Positions 35,417 through 44,823 of a stretch of DNA of 64,000 nucleotides are shown here, piece by piece. The stretch is taken from contig JAHBTS010000001.1 in the NCBI GenBank assembly GCA_019638515.1, forward strand, positions 715,101 through 779,100, given 5' to 3'. The DNA is from Chitinophagales bacterium. GTDB lineage: Bacteria; Bacteroidota; Bacteroidia; Chitinophagales; LD1. Made by a program: the position numbers and the translations under genes. Below the pieces are notes generated by a model. It saw only the letters and a program-made list of their open reading frames with translations. It was not told the DNA's origin and did not search any database. How positions within the stretch are numbered: the first letter of the stretch is position 1; each line of letters begins with the position of its first letter.

Positions 35417-36868
35417 TTAAGGTCCAATAATTCCTTTTATGAATGAAGAATTATAGGTGCCATCGGGCAAGCCTTGTAAGGAGTGGTTGTTGCGCTTAAT
35501 AGCCATGCCGGGATTGCCGCCTGCGGGACCATAAACGGGAACTATACCGCCTAATGGAATATTAAAACAGGTAGTTCCAATAATTGGAATGCTTACACAT
35601 GCCTGAATGGCAATATCAATAAAACCCGGTTGACCGGCTTGTGCAAAGCCTCCGCCATTACCACCTCCGCCACTTGGAATAATATTGATGGTAGCAATAC
35701 TTATTGGAATAGAAATGGGCAATGCAGCTGCCCCTCCGTTGCCAGGTATGGAGTTATTGCCTGCAGTGGCATCTTGCCCGGATTGGAATAAGCCAATGGT
35801 TAAACCGCCATTGTTGGTAGCAGAACCGCCTTTGCCCGATTCGCTGCCACCGCCACCGCCCATGCCTACGCCCATGGTTACAGTACCAATTACAGGAACG
35901 TTAAAAGAGAAAGAAACGCCTACGGAGCCGCCACCGCCACCACCTCCATAAATAATACCATTATTTTGGATGATGGTGCGGGTAGTAAGGTTAAGTGCAT
36001 TACCTCCATCTTGCCCGGGATTGCCCGGAGGAAACTGGTTGAAATTACCGCCAAAACCACCATTGCCGCCACGCCCGAGAAATCCCCCATTGTTTAATAT
36101 CCCAACTAAAGAGTTGGGGTTTAAATTTCCGGTAGTATAAGTTGGAGCGGTTGCGCTATCGCTGTGTAAAATGGCGCCTTGGTTTACTCTAAAGATTACA
36201 CATTTTAAAGACCCTGCAGGAAGTAGTGTGCTGTTGCGTGCTTGTAAATCGTAGGTGCTTTGGTCTGTAAATACATCTATCTCTACACATGGCGCAATGT
36301 AAACGGTATAGGTAGTAAACTTAATTTCGTTATCGCAAATGGCTTGTACTATTACTGTAAAAGTGCCGGATTGTGCAAAGATTCCTGCCTTTACAACTAA
36401 TTTTACCGTGCCGCTGGAATCTAAAATATTGTTGCCTTCAAAGTAAACAGAAACACCTTGCGGTGGTGTGGCAATAAATGTAACGGTAGTTTGCTGGTTG
36501 CCATTTAATTGGTTTACGGCAATATTGGTAAAAACAGAATCTGCAACTATTCTATCTAATGTATCAATAGGCTTAGGATTGGAAACATTGATGCGGCATT
36601 CATAGCAGTTTCTTTCGTAGGTGCGTAACCAGCAATCTCCATTCCAATATTCAATTACACTATCCTGTGCATTGAAGATAGTTAAGCCTCTTAATGGATT
36701 TTTTATGGAATCGCGCTGGGTAGAAGTAAGCCGCGTAAGCCCTAATCCTTTTTTGGTAGATTCTAATTGCAGCACAGCACTGCTATCGGGAATTAGAATA
36801 TTGATGCCCACTTGAGCAATGCTACTTTGCAATACTAAACTAAGCAGCAGTAAAATAATAAAGCGCAT
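35417..36868 (-). CDS. Secreted Gly-rich protein related to the fibre family
   Basis: A 483-residue exported protein (signal about 1-18, ending SSIAQ). The first 80 residues, 'VGINILIPDSSAVLQLESTKKGLGLTRLT', 'GLTIFNAQDSVIEYWNGDCW', match the head module of the five fibre genes to the right, in divergent form. A middle domain (about 90-220) is beta-rich, and residues about 260-483 are very rich in Gly/Asn (runs of GGGGGG and 'GGNGGFGG' near 275-410). The glycine stretches resemble flexible glue or silk-like segments. It follows the truncated 139-residue frame and precedes the DUF4412 gene. I start it at 36868 because that gives the signal peptide. Confidence 0.7.
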   Translation of the reverse strand: MRFIILLLLSLVLQSSIAQVGINILIPDSSAVLQLESTKKGLGLTRLTSTQRDSIKNPLRGLTIFNAQDSVIEYWNGDCWLRTYERNCYECRINVSNPKPIDTLDRIVADSVFTNIAVNQLNGNQQTTVTFIATPPQGVSVYFEGNNILDSSGTVKLVVKAGIFAQSGTFTVIVQAICDNEIKFTTYTVYIAPCVEIDVFTDQSTYDLQARNSTLLPAGSLKCVIFRVNQGAILHSDSATAPTYTTGNLNPNSLVGILNNGGFLGRGGNGGFGGNFNQFPPGNPGQDGGNALNLTTRTIIQNNGIIYGGGGGGGSVGVSFSFNVPVIGTVTMGVGMGGGGGSESGKGGSATNNGGLTIGLFQSGQDATAGNNSIPGNGGAAALPISIPISIATINIIPSGGGGNGGGFAQAGQPGFIDIAIQACVSIPIIGTTCFNIPLGGIVPVYGPAGGNPGMAIKRNNHSLQGLPDGTYNSSFIKGIIGP

Positions 36869-36971
36869 AGGCAAAGAAATATCTACAATAATAAAACGAA
36901 AAATATAAAACCAGGAGGGAATTTTAGAGAGGTGCAAACGTACCTAAAAATAAGTAGATACAGCAGTTTAA

Positions 36972-37391
36972 CTATTTAATGGGAGTAGGGAAAGAATTAG
37001 TGGCTATCTTGTATAGTTGAACCATTTCACGCTGTATTTTTTCTTCTTTTACTTTGTTGAAGCAGTCTTCTTTCACAGAGTCAAAAGATTTTGTTTTAGT
37101 GCTCACTCTATCTACTACATAATACATTACCTTAGAAAAGAAACCCGGTACCTGCAATAAATCGCTAAACTTATTTATTGGTATATTTTCTATAACAGAG
37201 GTTATTGTAAAGGAAGGAAGCAAGCGTACATCTCGTTCATAGCTTATAGCAAACTCTGAATTTTTATCGCCTTTAAATGGCATGGTAGAGTCGGGTATAG
37301 CGGACAATTCCATCACTTTTTTCTTAGCTTTTTCAATAGTGGCTTTATCTTCTTTTAATGCAAAAATTTGAACAGTTGTAATTCTATTCAA
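36972..37391 (-). pseudogene. C-terminal fragment of a SurA/PpiC-like peptidyl-prolyl isomerase (probable remnant)
   Basis: A 139-residue frame starting at a TTG with no signal peptide. 'TTVQIFALKEDKATIEKAKK' and the end 'FNKVKEEKIQREMVQLYKIA' resemble the tail of Bacteroidota parvulin-type periplasmic chaperones (which end ...kvkvlpaq...EAK..v...yq...e..ei...l). The parvulin domain and the signal are absent. The frame is open for about 17 codons farther upstream to a TAG, through sequence that belongs to the hairpin-ended region next to it. It is likely a truncated gene; a short functional protein cannot be excluded. Confidence 0.35.
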
Positions 37392-37640
37392 CTTTAGTGC
37401 TAAAATGCTGCTTCCTCGCCAATTTTCTGCAAGCTAAAATCCTAAAGTATATTGTTAGTATTATTAGCATAATGAAGTATTTTACCAGTAGATTCTTCTT
37501 TGATGAAGTGATATTCGGAGTTTTGGTTGAAAGTGAATGAAAATGATTTTTTTTACTTGTAAGGGTTTTTAGCTTGTGTAATGTGTTTATGCCACATTGC
37601 TGTTGCGCAGAGTCCCGCAAGCGGAGATGCTGCGGGGGAG
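37384..37640. repeat. Non-coding element with GC-rich hairpin (possible repeat)
   Basis: About 250 bases between the isomerase fragment and gene A. The right end holds a hairpin CCCGCA / TGCGGG (37614-37619 and 37631-37636, 11-base loop) in locally GC-rich DNA, unlike the AT-rich flanks. The rest has no convincing frame. It may be an intergenic repeat that broke the isomerase gene; only one copy is seen in the window. Confidence 0.3.
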
Positions 37641-37678
37641 GAAAAACTTTTTGTTAGCACAGAATCCTATCCAATAAA

Positions 37679-40339
37679 TTATTGGGCTTGCGGTATGTAA
37701 ACTGACCAGCTTTGGTCGTGTTCTTGGTTATCGTCTATTACCCGTGCATTGCACGAAACCATGTATGCTTTTGCAGAACTGCCTCCCACGCCTTGGTATC
37801 CTATAGTAGCCGACTGCCCGCAAGATGCTGGAGCTATATCAGGAAAATACTTTACGGTAATAAGCCCCGATTCATGTATTACAACCTGCCAATTTACGTC
37901 ATTTCCCGAATTGCCGTAAACATATTCTTCACCTTGTATAATGAAGATACGACCTCCTGCTGTGCCCAATAATTCTACATCAATATGATCGTCTTCAGTT
38001 ACCAGGTCATCCCAGTAAGCACAAATTACGGGCATAGAAAAAGTAGCTGTTGGAAGAGGTAAGTTAGAGCGACTAGAAGCAGCGGATATGGCTGTTGCAT
38101 CGCCAAACGCCACCCAGCCATTGCTACTAATGGTTACCTGTGTATATGTAGTACCTTCTATAGTAAAGTTGAATCCTAAATTTACTAAGGTAGAAACATC
38201 ATCTCCAGAAACGGTATTGCTATTAGCTAAATCATCGGGGCTTGGTTTCATGCTTGAGTTAAACGAAACTACCGAGCCTAGAGCTCTGCCTGCTTTAAGC
38301 AAACCACTGGCTTCTGCATACACCTCTCTGTTACCTGTACCCGCTAAATTGCTTAAGGTAGTTGCGCCATTACTGTGCGCAAAAGTTACCGCACTGTTAG
38401 CAATAAATACATCACCATTGGTATTGTTTACCCTTATAGGGCGTAAAGTATTCCATGAGCCATATTGATCGCCTGATGCAGTAAGCAAAGGTATGTAAGT
38501 GTCTGTGCCATCGTTACGTATAAACGAACCAAAATTACCTGCTACAGCTCTAAACTGACCTGAGCCACTACCTAAGGTTCCAATCACTTCTCTACTGGCG
38601 CGTACATCACCGGTTACATCTAAACGGTAAGCCGGGGAAGTAGTACCAATACCCACAAAGCCATTGGTATGTATGCGCATTCTCTCACTGCTGGATTGGG
38701 TAAAAGTAATAGGCTCGTCTCCATTATCGTTAGTTCCTATTTCCAACCAAGATTCACCTGCGGCATCACCGGTAGAATGGAAACGGATAAACCCTTCATC
38801 TGTATTTGCCGCCCAATACGGCCCTTTGTCCACATCATATCTGCCATTGCCATTTATCCAAAAATTGGCACTTTGGGCTAATGAATTTTGGTTTTTAATA
38901 AAGCTGCCATCTATATCTTGTTGGAAGGCAACATCTTTATAGCTGCTATAAGGAGTAGCGCTGTTCCATGCTTGTTGGTAAATGCGCATGCCAATTTGGT
39001 CTTTACGGAACATAACTAAGTTATCGTTGCCTCCCGTAGCATCGGTGTAAGAGCGCAAATGCAAGAAATCGGCATAAGGGCTGCTGTTGTTATTTGCCCA
39101 TGAGGTAAATCCAAATTTTGCATAACCACTATTGATGTCAGAAGGTGCAATAGTACGGTCATCAATGCGTTGCCATTGACCATCTAAATTAGCACTTACC
39201 ACTCCTGCACTAAAATTGCCGGATGCATCGCGCATTACCACTGTGTTTGCATTATTAGCTGCTGTAGCAGCATCTAGTTTTGCTTTGTCGGTTGCGCTCA
39301 TGCTTCCTGCTGCACTTCCTGTAGCGGGAGTAATGCTGATAGTAGGAGTATTACCTCCAGACGAAGCAATCGGAGCAGTGCCGCTTACACTAGTTACCGT
39401 TCCGGCAGAAGGTGTAGTAGGTACCCATGCTGAGCCATTCCATTGAAGGACTTGCCCTGTTCCGGCACCCATTTGATTAAGGTCTGCAGCTATAATAGTT
39501 CCATCAGCAATTTTAGTTGAGTTTACGGCATTATTGGCAATAGAAGGTGTAGGATAGCTTCCTGTTAAATCGCCTCCTGCTGCTCCGCTTGGCGGTAATG
39601 CACTTGGTGTTCCGGCAACATCGCTGTATTGTACTTGTGCAAATTCATAAGCTGTGTTAGCATTGTTTCTTCTAAGAACTTGATTGCCTGCAGAAGCAGC
39701 TACACCAGTTACAGGCGCTCCACCATTGCCTTGTATAATACCGGTTACGGTGTTTACACCTGTACCGCCATTTGCTACGGGCAATACATTATTTACTTTA
39801 GAAGTAAGGTCAATAGTATTGTTTTGAATATCGTTCCCTGTAATACTGTTATCTACAATTTTAGCTGAGTTTACGGCATTGTTGGCAATAGAAGGTGTAG
39901 GATAGCTGCCTGTTAAATCGCCTCCGGCAGCACCAGAAGGAGCTCCACCGGTACCATAACCCACTGCTTTCCAGGCAATACCGTCCCAGAAATCGGTTCG
40001 GTTTGAATCTGTATCAAAAACCAATAAACCTTTATTGGAAAGAGTAAGAGAACCCCCTAATGTATTTTTTTGTGCAGTAGTTAATCTTGGAATATAGAAA
40101 CCTTTATTTGTAATGTCGGTAGAAAACACAGCTTTTGCCGTATCGGTAGTAACACTACCGGCAACAAAGCCGCGTGTGCCAATAACTTTATCGTTTGCTT
40201 TGGCGCTTCCTGCTACGTCTAATTTCTGTTCTGGATTAGAAGTGCCAATCCCCACTCTGCCGCTTTGAGCAGCAACAAATAGTGAAGTACTTAGTAGCAC
40301 TAACAGTAAGGTGGAAGGAAGAAAGTAATTCTTTTTCAT
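37679..40339 (-). CDS. Fibre protein A: exported tail-fibre-like protein, no S74 domain
   Basis: An 886-residue exported protein (signal about 1-24, MKKNYFLPSTLLLVLLSTSL). It starts with the array's head '[21 protein letters not shown]' and a 'DSNRTDFWDGIAWKAVG' module. The 'SGAAGGDLTGSYPTPSIANNA' block is present twice. Residues about 160-484 are the same as in gene C. The tail differs: 'FVGIGTTSPAYRLDVTGDV' then a 160-residue beta-rich end with 'TISSNGWVAFGDA' and 'DHIDVELLGTAGGRIFIIQGEEYVYGN', which looks like a nidogen-like or adhesin end. No S74 chaperone and no Por sorting tail. It is probably a surface-exposed fibre or adhesin; the export route past the inner membrane is Sec, the later route is unknown. 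Confidence 0.75.
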   Translation of the reverse strand: MKKNYFLPSTLLLVLLSTSLFVAAQSGRVGIGTSNPEQKLDVAGSAKANDKVIGTRGFVAGSVTTDTAKAVFSTDITNKGFYIPRLTTAQKNTLGGSLTLSNKGLLVFDTDSNRTDFWDGIAWKAVGYGTGGAPSGAAGGDLTGSYPTPSIANNAVNSAKIVDNSITGNDIQNNTIDLTSKVNNVLPVANGGTGVNTVTGIIQGNGGAPVTGVAASAGNQVLRRNNANTAYEFAQVQYSDVAGTPSALPPSGAAGGDLTGSYPTPSIANNAVNSTKIADGTIIAADLNQMGAGTGQVLQWNGSAWVPTTPSAGTVTSVSGTAPIASSGGNTPTISITPATGSAAGSMSATDKAKLDAATAANNANTVVMRDASGNFSAGVVSANLDGQWQRIDDRTIAPSDINSGYAKFGFTSWANNNSSPYADFLHLRSYTDATGGNDNLVMFRKDQIGMRIYQQAWNSATPYSSYKDVAFQQDIDGSFIKNQNSLAQSANFWINGNGRYDVDKGPYWAANTDEGFIRFHSTGDAAGESWLEIGTNDNGDEPITFTQSSSERMRIHTNGFVGIGTTSPAYRLDVTGDVRASREVIGTLGSGSGQFRAVAGNFGSFIRNDGTDTYIPLLTASGDQYGSWNTLRPIRVNNTNGDVFIANSAVTFAHSNGATTLSNLAGTGNREVYAEASGLLKAGRALGSVVSFNSSMKPSPDDLANSNTVSGDDVSTLVNLGFNFTIEGTTYTQVTISSNGWVAFGDATAISAASSRSNLPLPTATFSMPVICAYWDDLVTEDDHIDVELLGTAGGRIFIIQGEEYVYGNSGNDVNWQVVIHESGLITVKYFPDIAPASCGQSATIGYQGVGGSSAKAYMVSCNARVIDDNQEHDQSWSVYIPQAQ
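38889..39864. repeat. Copy 1 of a ~976-bp block shared with gene C
   Basis: By reading the two genes side by side I find no difference between this stretch and 45842-46817 (constant offset 6953). The first difference on the 5' side of the genes is the C/T at 39865 versus 46818, and at 38889 the genes diverge completely. The block lies inside both coding regions and codes for the same peptide. Confidence 0.8.
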
Positions 40340-40636
40340 GTATGTATGTTTTAATACGATATAGATTTAGTAAGGCTGATTAAGCCCGTAAAAATAGTAA
40401 ACACAAAATATATGCCAAAAAATAGTATTAGGAGAGGGCAGGTATTTTTGTAATAGCCGAATGGCATAATGAAGGTTTTATGCTATTACGAAGAACTTAG
40501 TTATGGGTTACAGTAAAAGGTAAGTTCTGGATTGTTCCTTATTGTAAACTCAAGATAAACTAATTGAATACATGAGTTTTGCTGTAACTGTAAGATATCT
40601 TTAGGTAGGTGAGGTACTTAATTCCAATAATAGGAC
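40340..40636. other. Intergenic region between B and A, duplicated upstream of C
   Basis: 297 bases without a gene. It holds the promoter of A (40389-40418) and is about 90% alike to the region upstream of C (47293-47580): the same order of blocks from the A start out to 'AAGATATCTTTAGG'-like sequence near 40590. No other feature seen. Confidence 0.7.
40389..40418 (-). promoter_or_regulatory. Promoter of fibre gene A
   Basis: Minus strand: TTG (40416-40418), 19 bases, then TATTTTTA (40389-40396), one base from TAnnTTTG. The same arrangement precedes genes B and C. The ATG is about 50 bases downstream. Confidence 0.5.
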
Positions 40637-43600
40637 TCATTTCTGTTTAGAAATATACTTTTCAAGCATTGCTCTTAGTTCAGCTATTTCTTTCTTTAGT
40701 TGTAGCATTTCAATATTGTCGGCAGAATAACTTTGTTGCGTTAAATGCCCGGCTCCTTTTTCTATAGTTTGTATTTTAGCATTAAGTTCTTCGATTTGTT
40801 TGGCATGAGTATTTTGAGTAGCGGTTAAGGCTTGGATTCCCACCAAAGCTACACCTGCCGGATCGGTATAAGAAATCATTGAATCGTTAGTGCCATTTAA
40901 GCCAAACTGTTGGTGAAAATCTTCTGCAAAAGGACCTATATGTTTTATATCGGGGGATTCACATTTGTAGTTCCACTTCTTTAACTCGAGTGTATTGATG
41001 CGTTTGAGTATATCTTGTTTGTCTATAGTTTCTATATTTTCTTTCTTTTTACGTGATGATACAGCCGTCCATGTACCTCCAGCACTAACATATGCGGAAT
41101 AAACGCCACCAATAGAAACATACATATAGCTGCCATTGGTTTTAAGTGTAGGGTATATATTGTTTGCATAGCCGGGTAAGTCTCCGGTAAGTGCCAAATA
41201 GCCATTTGTTGGTACTGAATTAACAATATTGCCGGCCACATCTAACTTGTAATTGGGACTAACACCAATCCCTACATTGCCGGAGGCAAAATAGGTACTG
41301 CCAAATTGGATATTTAGTTGTCCTGTTTGGCTCCATGAATCGGTAAGGTAGAGTGTTTTTCCCGAGGCTGGTTCTACGTAAATATCGCCATTGCCACCCA
41401 AACCCCATTGATGCAGGTACGTTTGTGCATAGCTTCCGGTATAGCCGGCATAAACGGAACCTGCTGCACGAATGTTTCCGTTTACATCTAGTCGTTCTCC
41501 TGGCGCGGTGCTTCCTATGCCTACATTACCACTTCCGCGTTGAAAGGTCGTTACATATCCGGCACCATTGTTATCCCACACATAAAACTGGTTGCCGCTT
41601 GTTCCGTTGCCGCTTGCATTAGATCCAACTTGCCATGCGCCTGAGGGTACTTCATAAGTGATATCGCTTTCAGCAGCAGAGCTTCGAAGGTACATTGGAG
41701 AACCGTTGGTAGAAGATATATCTAAATTGCTAGCTGGGTTATTGGTGCCAATACCTACATTTCCCTGTATTGCAAGCCCATTGGTAGGGGCATTTAATTG
41801 TGCATAACTAGGACCAATAGCCATACCTCCATTTTCAAAATTGGCAGTCATTACTCCATCTTGAAATATCCCCAATCCCCAATAAGTGGAGTATGCCTCC
41901 ACACCCAAACCACCGGAATGTGCATTGTTGGCATAGCTTACTCGCATGGCTTCTTGGTTATAGGTTGGCCAATCTGCATGAAGCCGTACGGTAGGAGCTG
42001 TAATACCAACACCCACCTTTCCATCAGGCAGCATTACCATGCCCCAGCCTCCTCCGCTGGCATCTCCGGTTCCATTTATGCCAAACCAAAGACTGCCATC
42101 TCCATTATTCCCGATCATAGATGTTTTATTGGAACTAGTAGAAAAGAAACGCAATGCCGGATAATCGGCACTGCTTAGGCGTAAGTTGTTTCGCCATCCG
42201 CTACTCCAGTTGGTGTTGCTATACGATTCTAAATTGGCTGCAGGAGTAGATGTACCTATACCCACATTGCCTCCGTAATCCACAAAAAGATCGTTTTCGC
42301 CAATATTCATTCTGCCAATTTTTGCAGTAGCCGTTACTGTGCCTCCACCTGTTGGGAGGGTGCCGGAATACAGTGTGGCTGTGTGGTATCCATAGCTTGA
42401 TGATAACAAGGATAGAGAAGAAACATCTGTGGTGAAATTTACTTCAATATAGGCATTTGCCGATCCATCATAAGTAACTCTTGCATCGGACCAATAAGCA
42501 GATGTACTTTGTGATGTAATTTCTATGCCTCCTACTGTACCCCAATCTTTAAACCAGTCTAAAGTTGTCATGGTGGGAGTGTAGGAACCTCCGGATGTAT
42601 AGAGTGTAACAGTTCCAAACCCTCTTCCATTGATTCCATCAATATGGGCAATTCTTTTCCATCCTATGCCACCGGTAGAGGCATTTGCTGAAGCACTAAT
42701 GGCTTGGTCGGACCATGTTGCATTCCCATTAGCATCGGTAGATACCAATACTTTTCCGGCTGCGGGACTGCCGCCTCTTATTCTCACATTGCCATTTACA
42801 TCTAATGCAGAAGTTGGTGAAGGCGTTTTAATACCCACATTTCCGGCATTATCAATTCTCATTTGTTCGGTTAGTGTTGATGTGCCATCGGCTGTGGTAG
42901 ATAAGGTAATAGCGGTAGGCAAATCTGTAGAGCCGGAAGACGCAGCATCGCGCAATACTTGAATTTGCGCTTGAGGCGAAGTATTGTAGTTATCTCCTAC
43001 GTTTATATTAGCTAACACTGTTCCGGCAGTTGTATTGGAAGCTGTTTGCCGAAGAAGAAAGTTCGCAGGATTAGAGCCTGCAATATTTCTTACCTCTAAA
43101 TCAGCAGTTGTAGTTGGTTGGTTAGAACCAATTCCAACTCCTTTGGCAAACCATGCACTGTAATCTCCACCGGTACTATACACTCCAAAAGTTTTATCGG
43201 TAGTTGAATGGAAGGCAATATTGGTAACAGGCGCGGCACCTATGGTTAAGTTTCCACGTATGGCAGCAAAAGTATTAGACCCTGATGAGGCAGTATTGGT
43301 TCCTCTTATAGCATCATAAGAACTGCTGCCGCTTTCGGCATAAAGACGAGCGGTAGTAGAGCCGATACCTGTACCTACCGAAAGTGAGCTGTTACCAGTT
43401 CCGCTGAAGGTAAGTTTATTTCCATTCAGCGCTACATCGGTATTGTTAGCTAAAGTACCGCCCAATTTAATATCGGGTGTGCTACCTCCGCTTGAGTTTA
43501 GTCCGTTGCTGGCGCTTACACTAGTTACTGTTCCGGCAGAAGGTGTAGTAGGTACCCATGCTGAACCATTCCATTGGAGTACTTGCCCTGTTCCGGCACC

Positions 43601-44122
43601 CATTTGATTAAGGTCTGCTGCAACAATAGTTCCATCAGCAATTTTAGCTGAGTTTACGGCATTGTTGGCAATAGAAGGTGCAGGATAGCTGCCTGTTAAA
43701 TCGCCACCGGCAGCGCCCGAAGGTGATCCACCGACTCCATCGCCTATGGCTTTCCAAGCAGTGCCGTCCCAAAAATCAGTCCGGTTTGAATCGGTATCAA
43801 AAACCAATAAGCCTTTATTGGAAAGAGTAAGAGAACCTCCTAATGTGTTTTTTTGTGTAGTAGTTAATCTAGGAATATAGAAACCTTTATTTGTAATATC
43901 GGTAGAAAACACAGCTTTTGCCGTATCGGTAGTAACACTGCCGGCAACAAAGCCTCGTGTGCCAATAACTTTATCGTTTGCTTTGGCGCTTCCTGCTACG
44001 TCTAACTTCTGTTCGGGATTAGAAGTACCAATCCCCACTCTGCCGCTTTGAGCAGCAACAAATAGTGAAGTACTTAGCAGCACTAGCAGTAAAATTGAGG
44101 AATAGAAGTAGTTCTTTTTCAT
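40637..44122 (-). CDS. Fibre protein B: exported tail-fibre-like protein with C-terminal S74 chaperone domain
   Basis: A 1161-residue exported protein. The head is the same as in A and C (signal, 'SGRVGIGTSNPEQKLDVAG', 'DSNRTDFWDGTAWKAIG', 'SGAAGGDLTGSYP'). The long middle is made of many short 'VGIGTxxPxxxLDVxG'-type repeats (for example 'NVGIKTPSPTSALDVNGNV', 'NVGIGSTAPGERLDVNGNI'), as in phage tail fibres. The end, from about residue 1021 (SSRKKKENIETID), is the intramolecular chaperone of endosialidase type (peptidase S74) followed by a leucine coiled coil to the C-terminus. In phages this domain trimerises the fibre and then cuts itself off at a conserved Ser. Here it is attached to a Sec signal, so assembly must occur outside the cytoplasm. 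Confidence 0.8.
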   Translation of the reverse strand: MKKNYFYSSILLLVLLSTSLFVAAQSGRVGIGTSNPEQKLDVAGSAKANDKVIGTRGFVAGSVTTDTAKAVFSTDITNKGFYIPRLTTTQKNTLGGSLTLSNKGLLVFDTDSNRTDFWDGTAWKAIGDGVGGSPSGAAGGDLTGSYPAPSIANNAVNSAKIADGTIVAADLNQMGAGTGQVLQWNGSAWVPTTPSAGTVTSVSASNGLNSSGGSTPDIKLGGTLANNTDVALNGNKLTFSGTGNSSLSVGTGIGSTTARLYAESGSSSYDAIRGTNTASSGSNTFAAIRGNLTIGAAPVTNIAFHSTTDKTFGVYSTGGDYSAWFAKGVGIGSNQPTTTADLEVRNIAGSNPANFLLRQTASNTTAGTVLANINVGDNYNTSPQAQIQVLRDAASSGSTDLPTAITLSTTADGTSTLTEQMRIDNAGNVGIKTPSPTSALDVNGNVRIRGGSPAAGKVLVSTDANGNATWSDQAISASANASTGGIGWKRIAHIDGINGRGFGTVTLYTSGGSYTPTMTTLDWFKDWGTVGGIEITSQSTSAYWSDARVTYDGSANAYIEVNFTTDVSSLSLLSSSYGYHTATLYSGTLPTGGGTVTATAKIGRMNIGENDLFVDYGGNVGIGTSTPAANLESYSNTNWSSGWRNNLRLSSADYPALRFFSTSSNKTSMIGNNGDGSLWFGINGTGDASGGGWGMVMLPDGKVGVGITAPTVRLHADWPTYNQEAMRVSYANNAHSGGLGVEAYSTYWGLGIFQDGVMTANFENGGMAIGPSYAQLNAPTNGLAIQGNVGIGTNNPASNLDISSTNGSPMYLRSSAAESDITYEVPSGAWQVGSNASGNGTSGNQFYVWDNNGAGYVTTFQRGSGNVGIGSTAPGERLDVNGNIRAAGSVYAGYTGSYAQTYLHQWGLGGNGDIYVEPASGKTLYLTDSWSQTGQLNIQFGSTYFASGNVGIGVSPNYKLDVAGNIVNSVPTNGYLALTGDLPGYANNIYPTLKTNGSYMYVSIGGVYSAYVSAGGTWTAVSSRKKKENIETIDKQDILKRINTLELKKWNYKCESPDIKHIGPFAEDFHQQFGLNGTNDSMISYTDPAGVALVGIQALTATQNTHAKQIEELNAKIQTIEKGAGHLTQQSYSADNIEMLQLKKEIAELRAMLEKYISKQK

Positions 44123-44398
44123 GTGTGTATTATTTAAATCAGAGCATATTTAGTAGGCTAAATATGTACGTGAAGATAATAAACACAAGATATATGCCAA
44201 AAAATAGTATTATGATTTGAGTCGGAATTACTTGATGGTAAAATATGTTGTTGAATTTCTGAGATAGTTTATGTGCGATAATACAGGTTGCTGTTATAGC
44301 ATGGTGCAGATTATTTTAGACGGTAGATGTATAGCTAATTAAACAATCTAAAATAGCCATTAGTAAGGGTAAGTGCTAAGCTAATTGTATAAAATATT
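44123..44398. other. Intergenic region upstream of fibre gene B
   Basis: 276 bases with no convincing frame. The B promoter lies at 44171-44200; the rest is AT-rich. The end of the orphan S74 fragment is at 44399. Confidence 0.6.
44171..44200 (-). promoter_or_regulatory. Promoter of fibre gene B
   Basis: Minus strand: TTG (44198-44200), 19 bases, then TATCTTCA (44171-44178), a weaker match to TAnnTTTG. The flanking sequence is shared with A and C. Confidence 0.45.
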
Positions 44399-44794
44399 TT
44401 ATTTTGTACCTTGTTTTAATAGCCCTTCTACTTGTTTCTCTAACGCTTCAATTTTGGCTTTCAGTGCATCATTTCGGTTGTGTTTTTATTAGAAGTTGAA
44501 CTCTTTAGTGAATTGATTTCACGTTGTTGTTCTTGTACTGCAAGGGTAAGAATTAGGAATAATATCCATATAGTTCACACCTGAAGTTTGCATAGAATCA
44601 GTACCTACACTAATTAACTCTGGCAATACTTTTTGTATTTCTTGTGCAATCAAACCATAGCGCAGGTTTGGGGGCAGTCGTTCATCCACCCAATGGTCAG
44701 TTATCGATAGCAACCGACCATTGGATGGAAAAGTATTTTTTGATAAATGATTAAAGTAGGATAAGTGTGTTTGAGATTGAATGGCTACAAACAC
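44399..44794 (-). pseudogene. Orphan S74 chaperone C-terminus with two frameshifts
   Basis: A broken gene end behind gene C. Frame 1 codes 'LRYGLIAQEIQKVLPELISV' and 'GVNYMDIIP', the core of a peptidase S74 domain. Near 44554 the frame shifts by one base; the next frame continues 'LTLAVQEQQREINSLK', the expected chaperone helix. Near 44472 a second shift leads to 'DALKAKIEALEKQVEGLLKQ' and a stop at 44399-44401. With both shifts repaired it reads as a complete domain end with coiled coil. There is no signal or head, so it is the remnant of a tip that once belonged to a full fibre gene. Confidence 0.75.
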
Positions 44795-44823
44795 TTTTAC
44801 AACTATGTACTATGAATAAAAAA

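Noticed and set aside
39216..39446. Plus-strand frame present twice (also at 46169-46399)
   Set aside because: It is identical in both places only because it lies in the A/C conversion tract; it is a shadow of the fibre genes.
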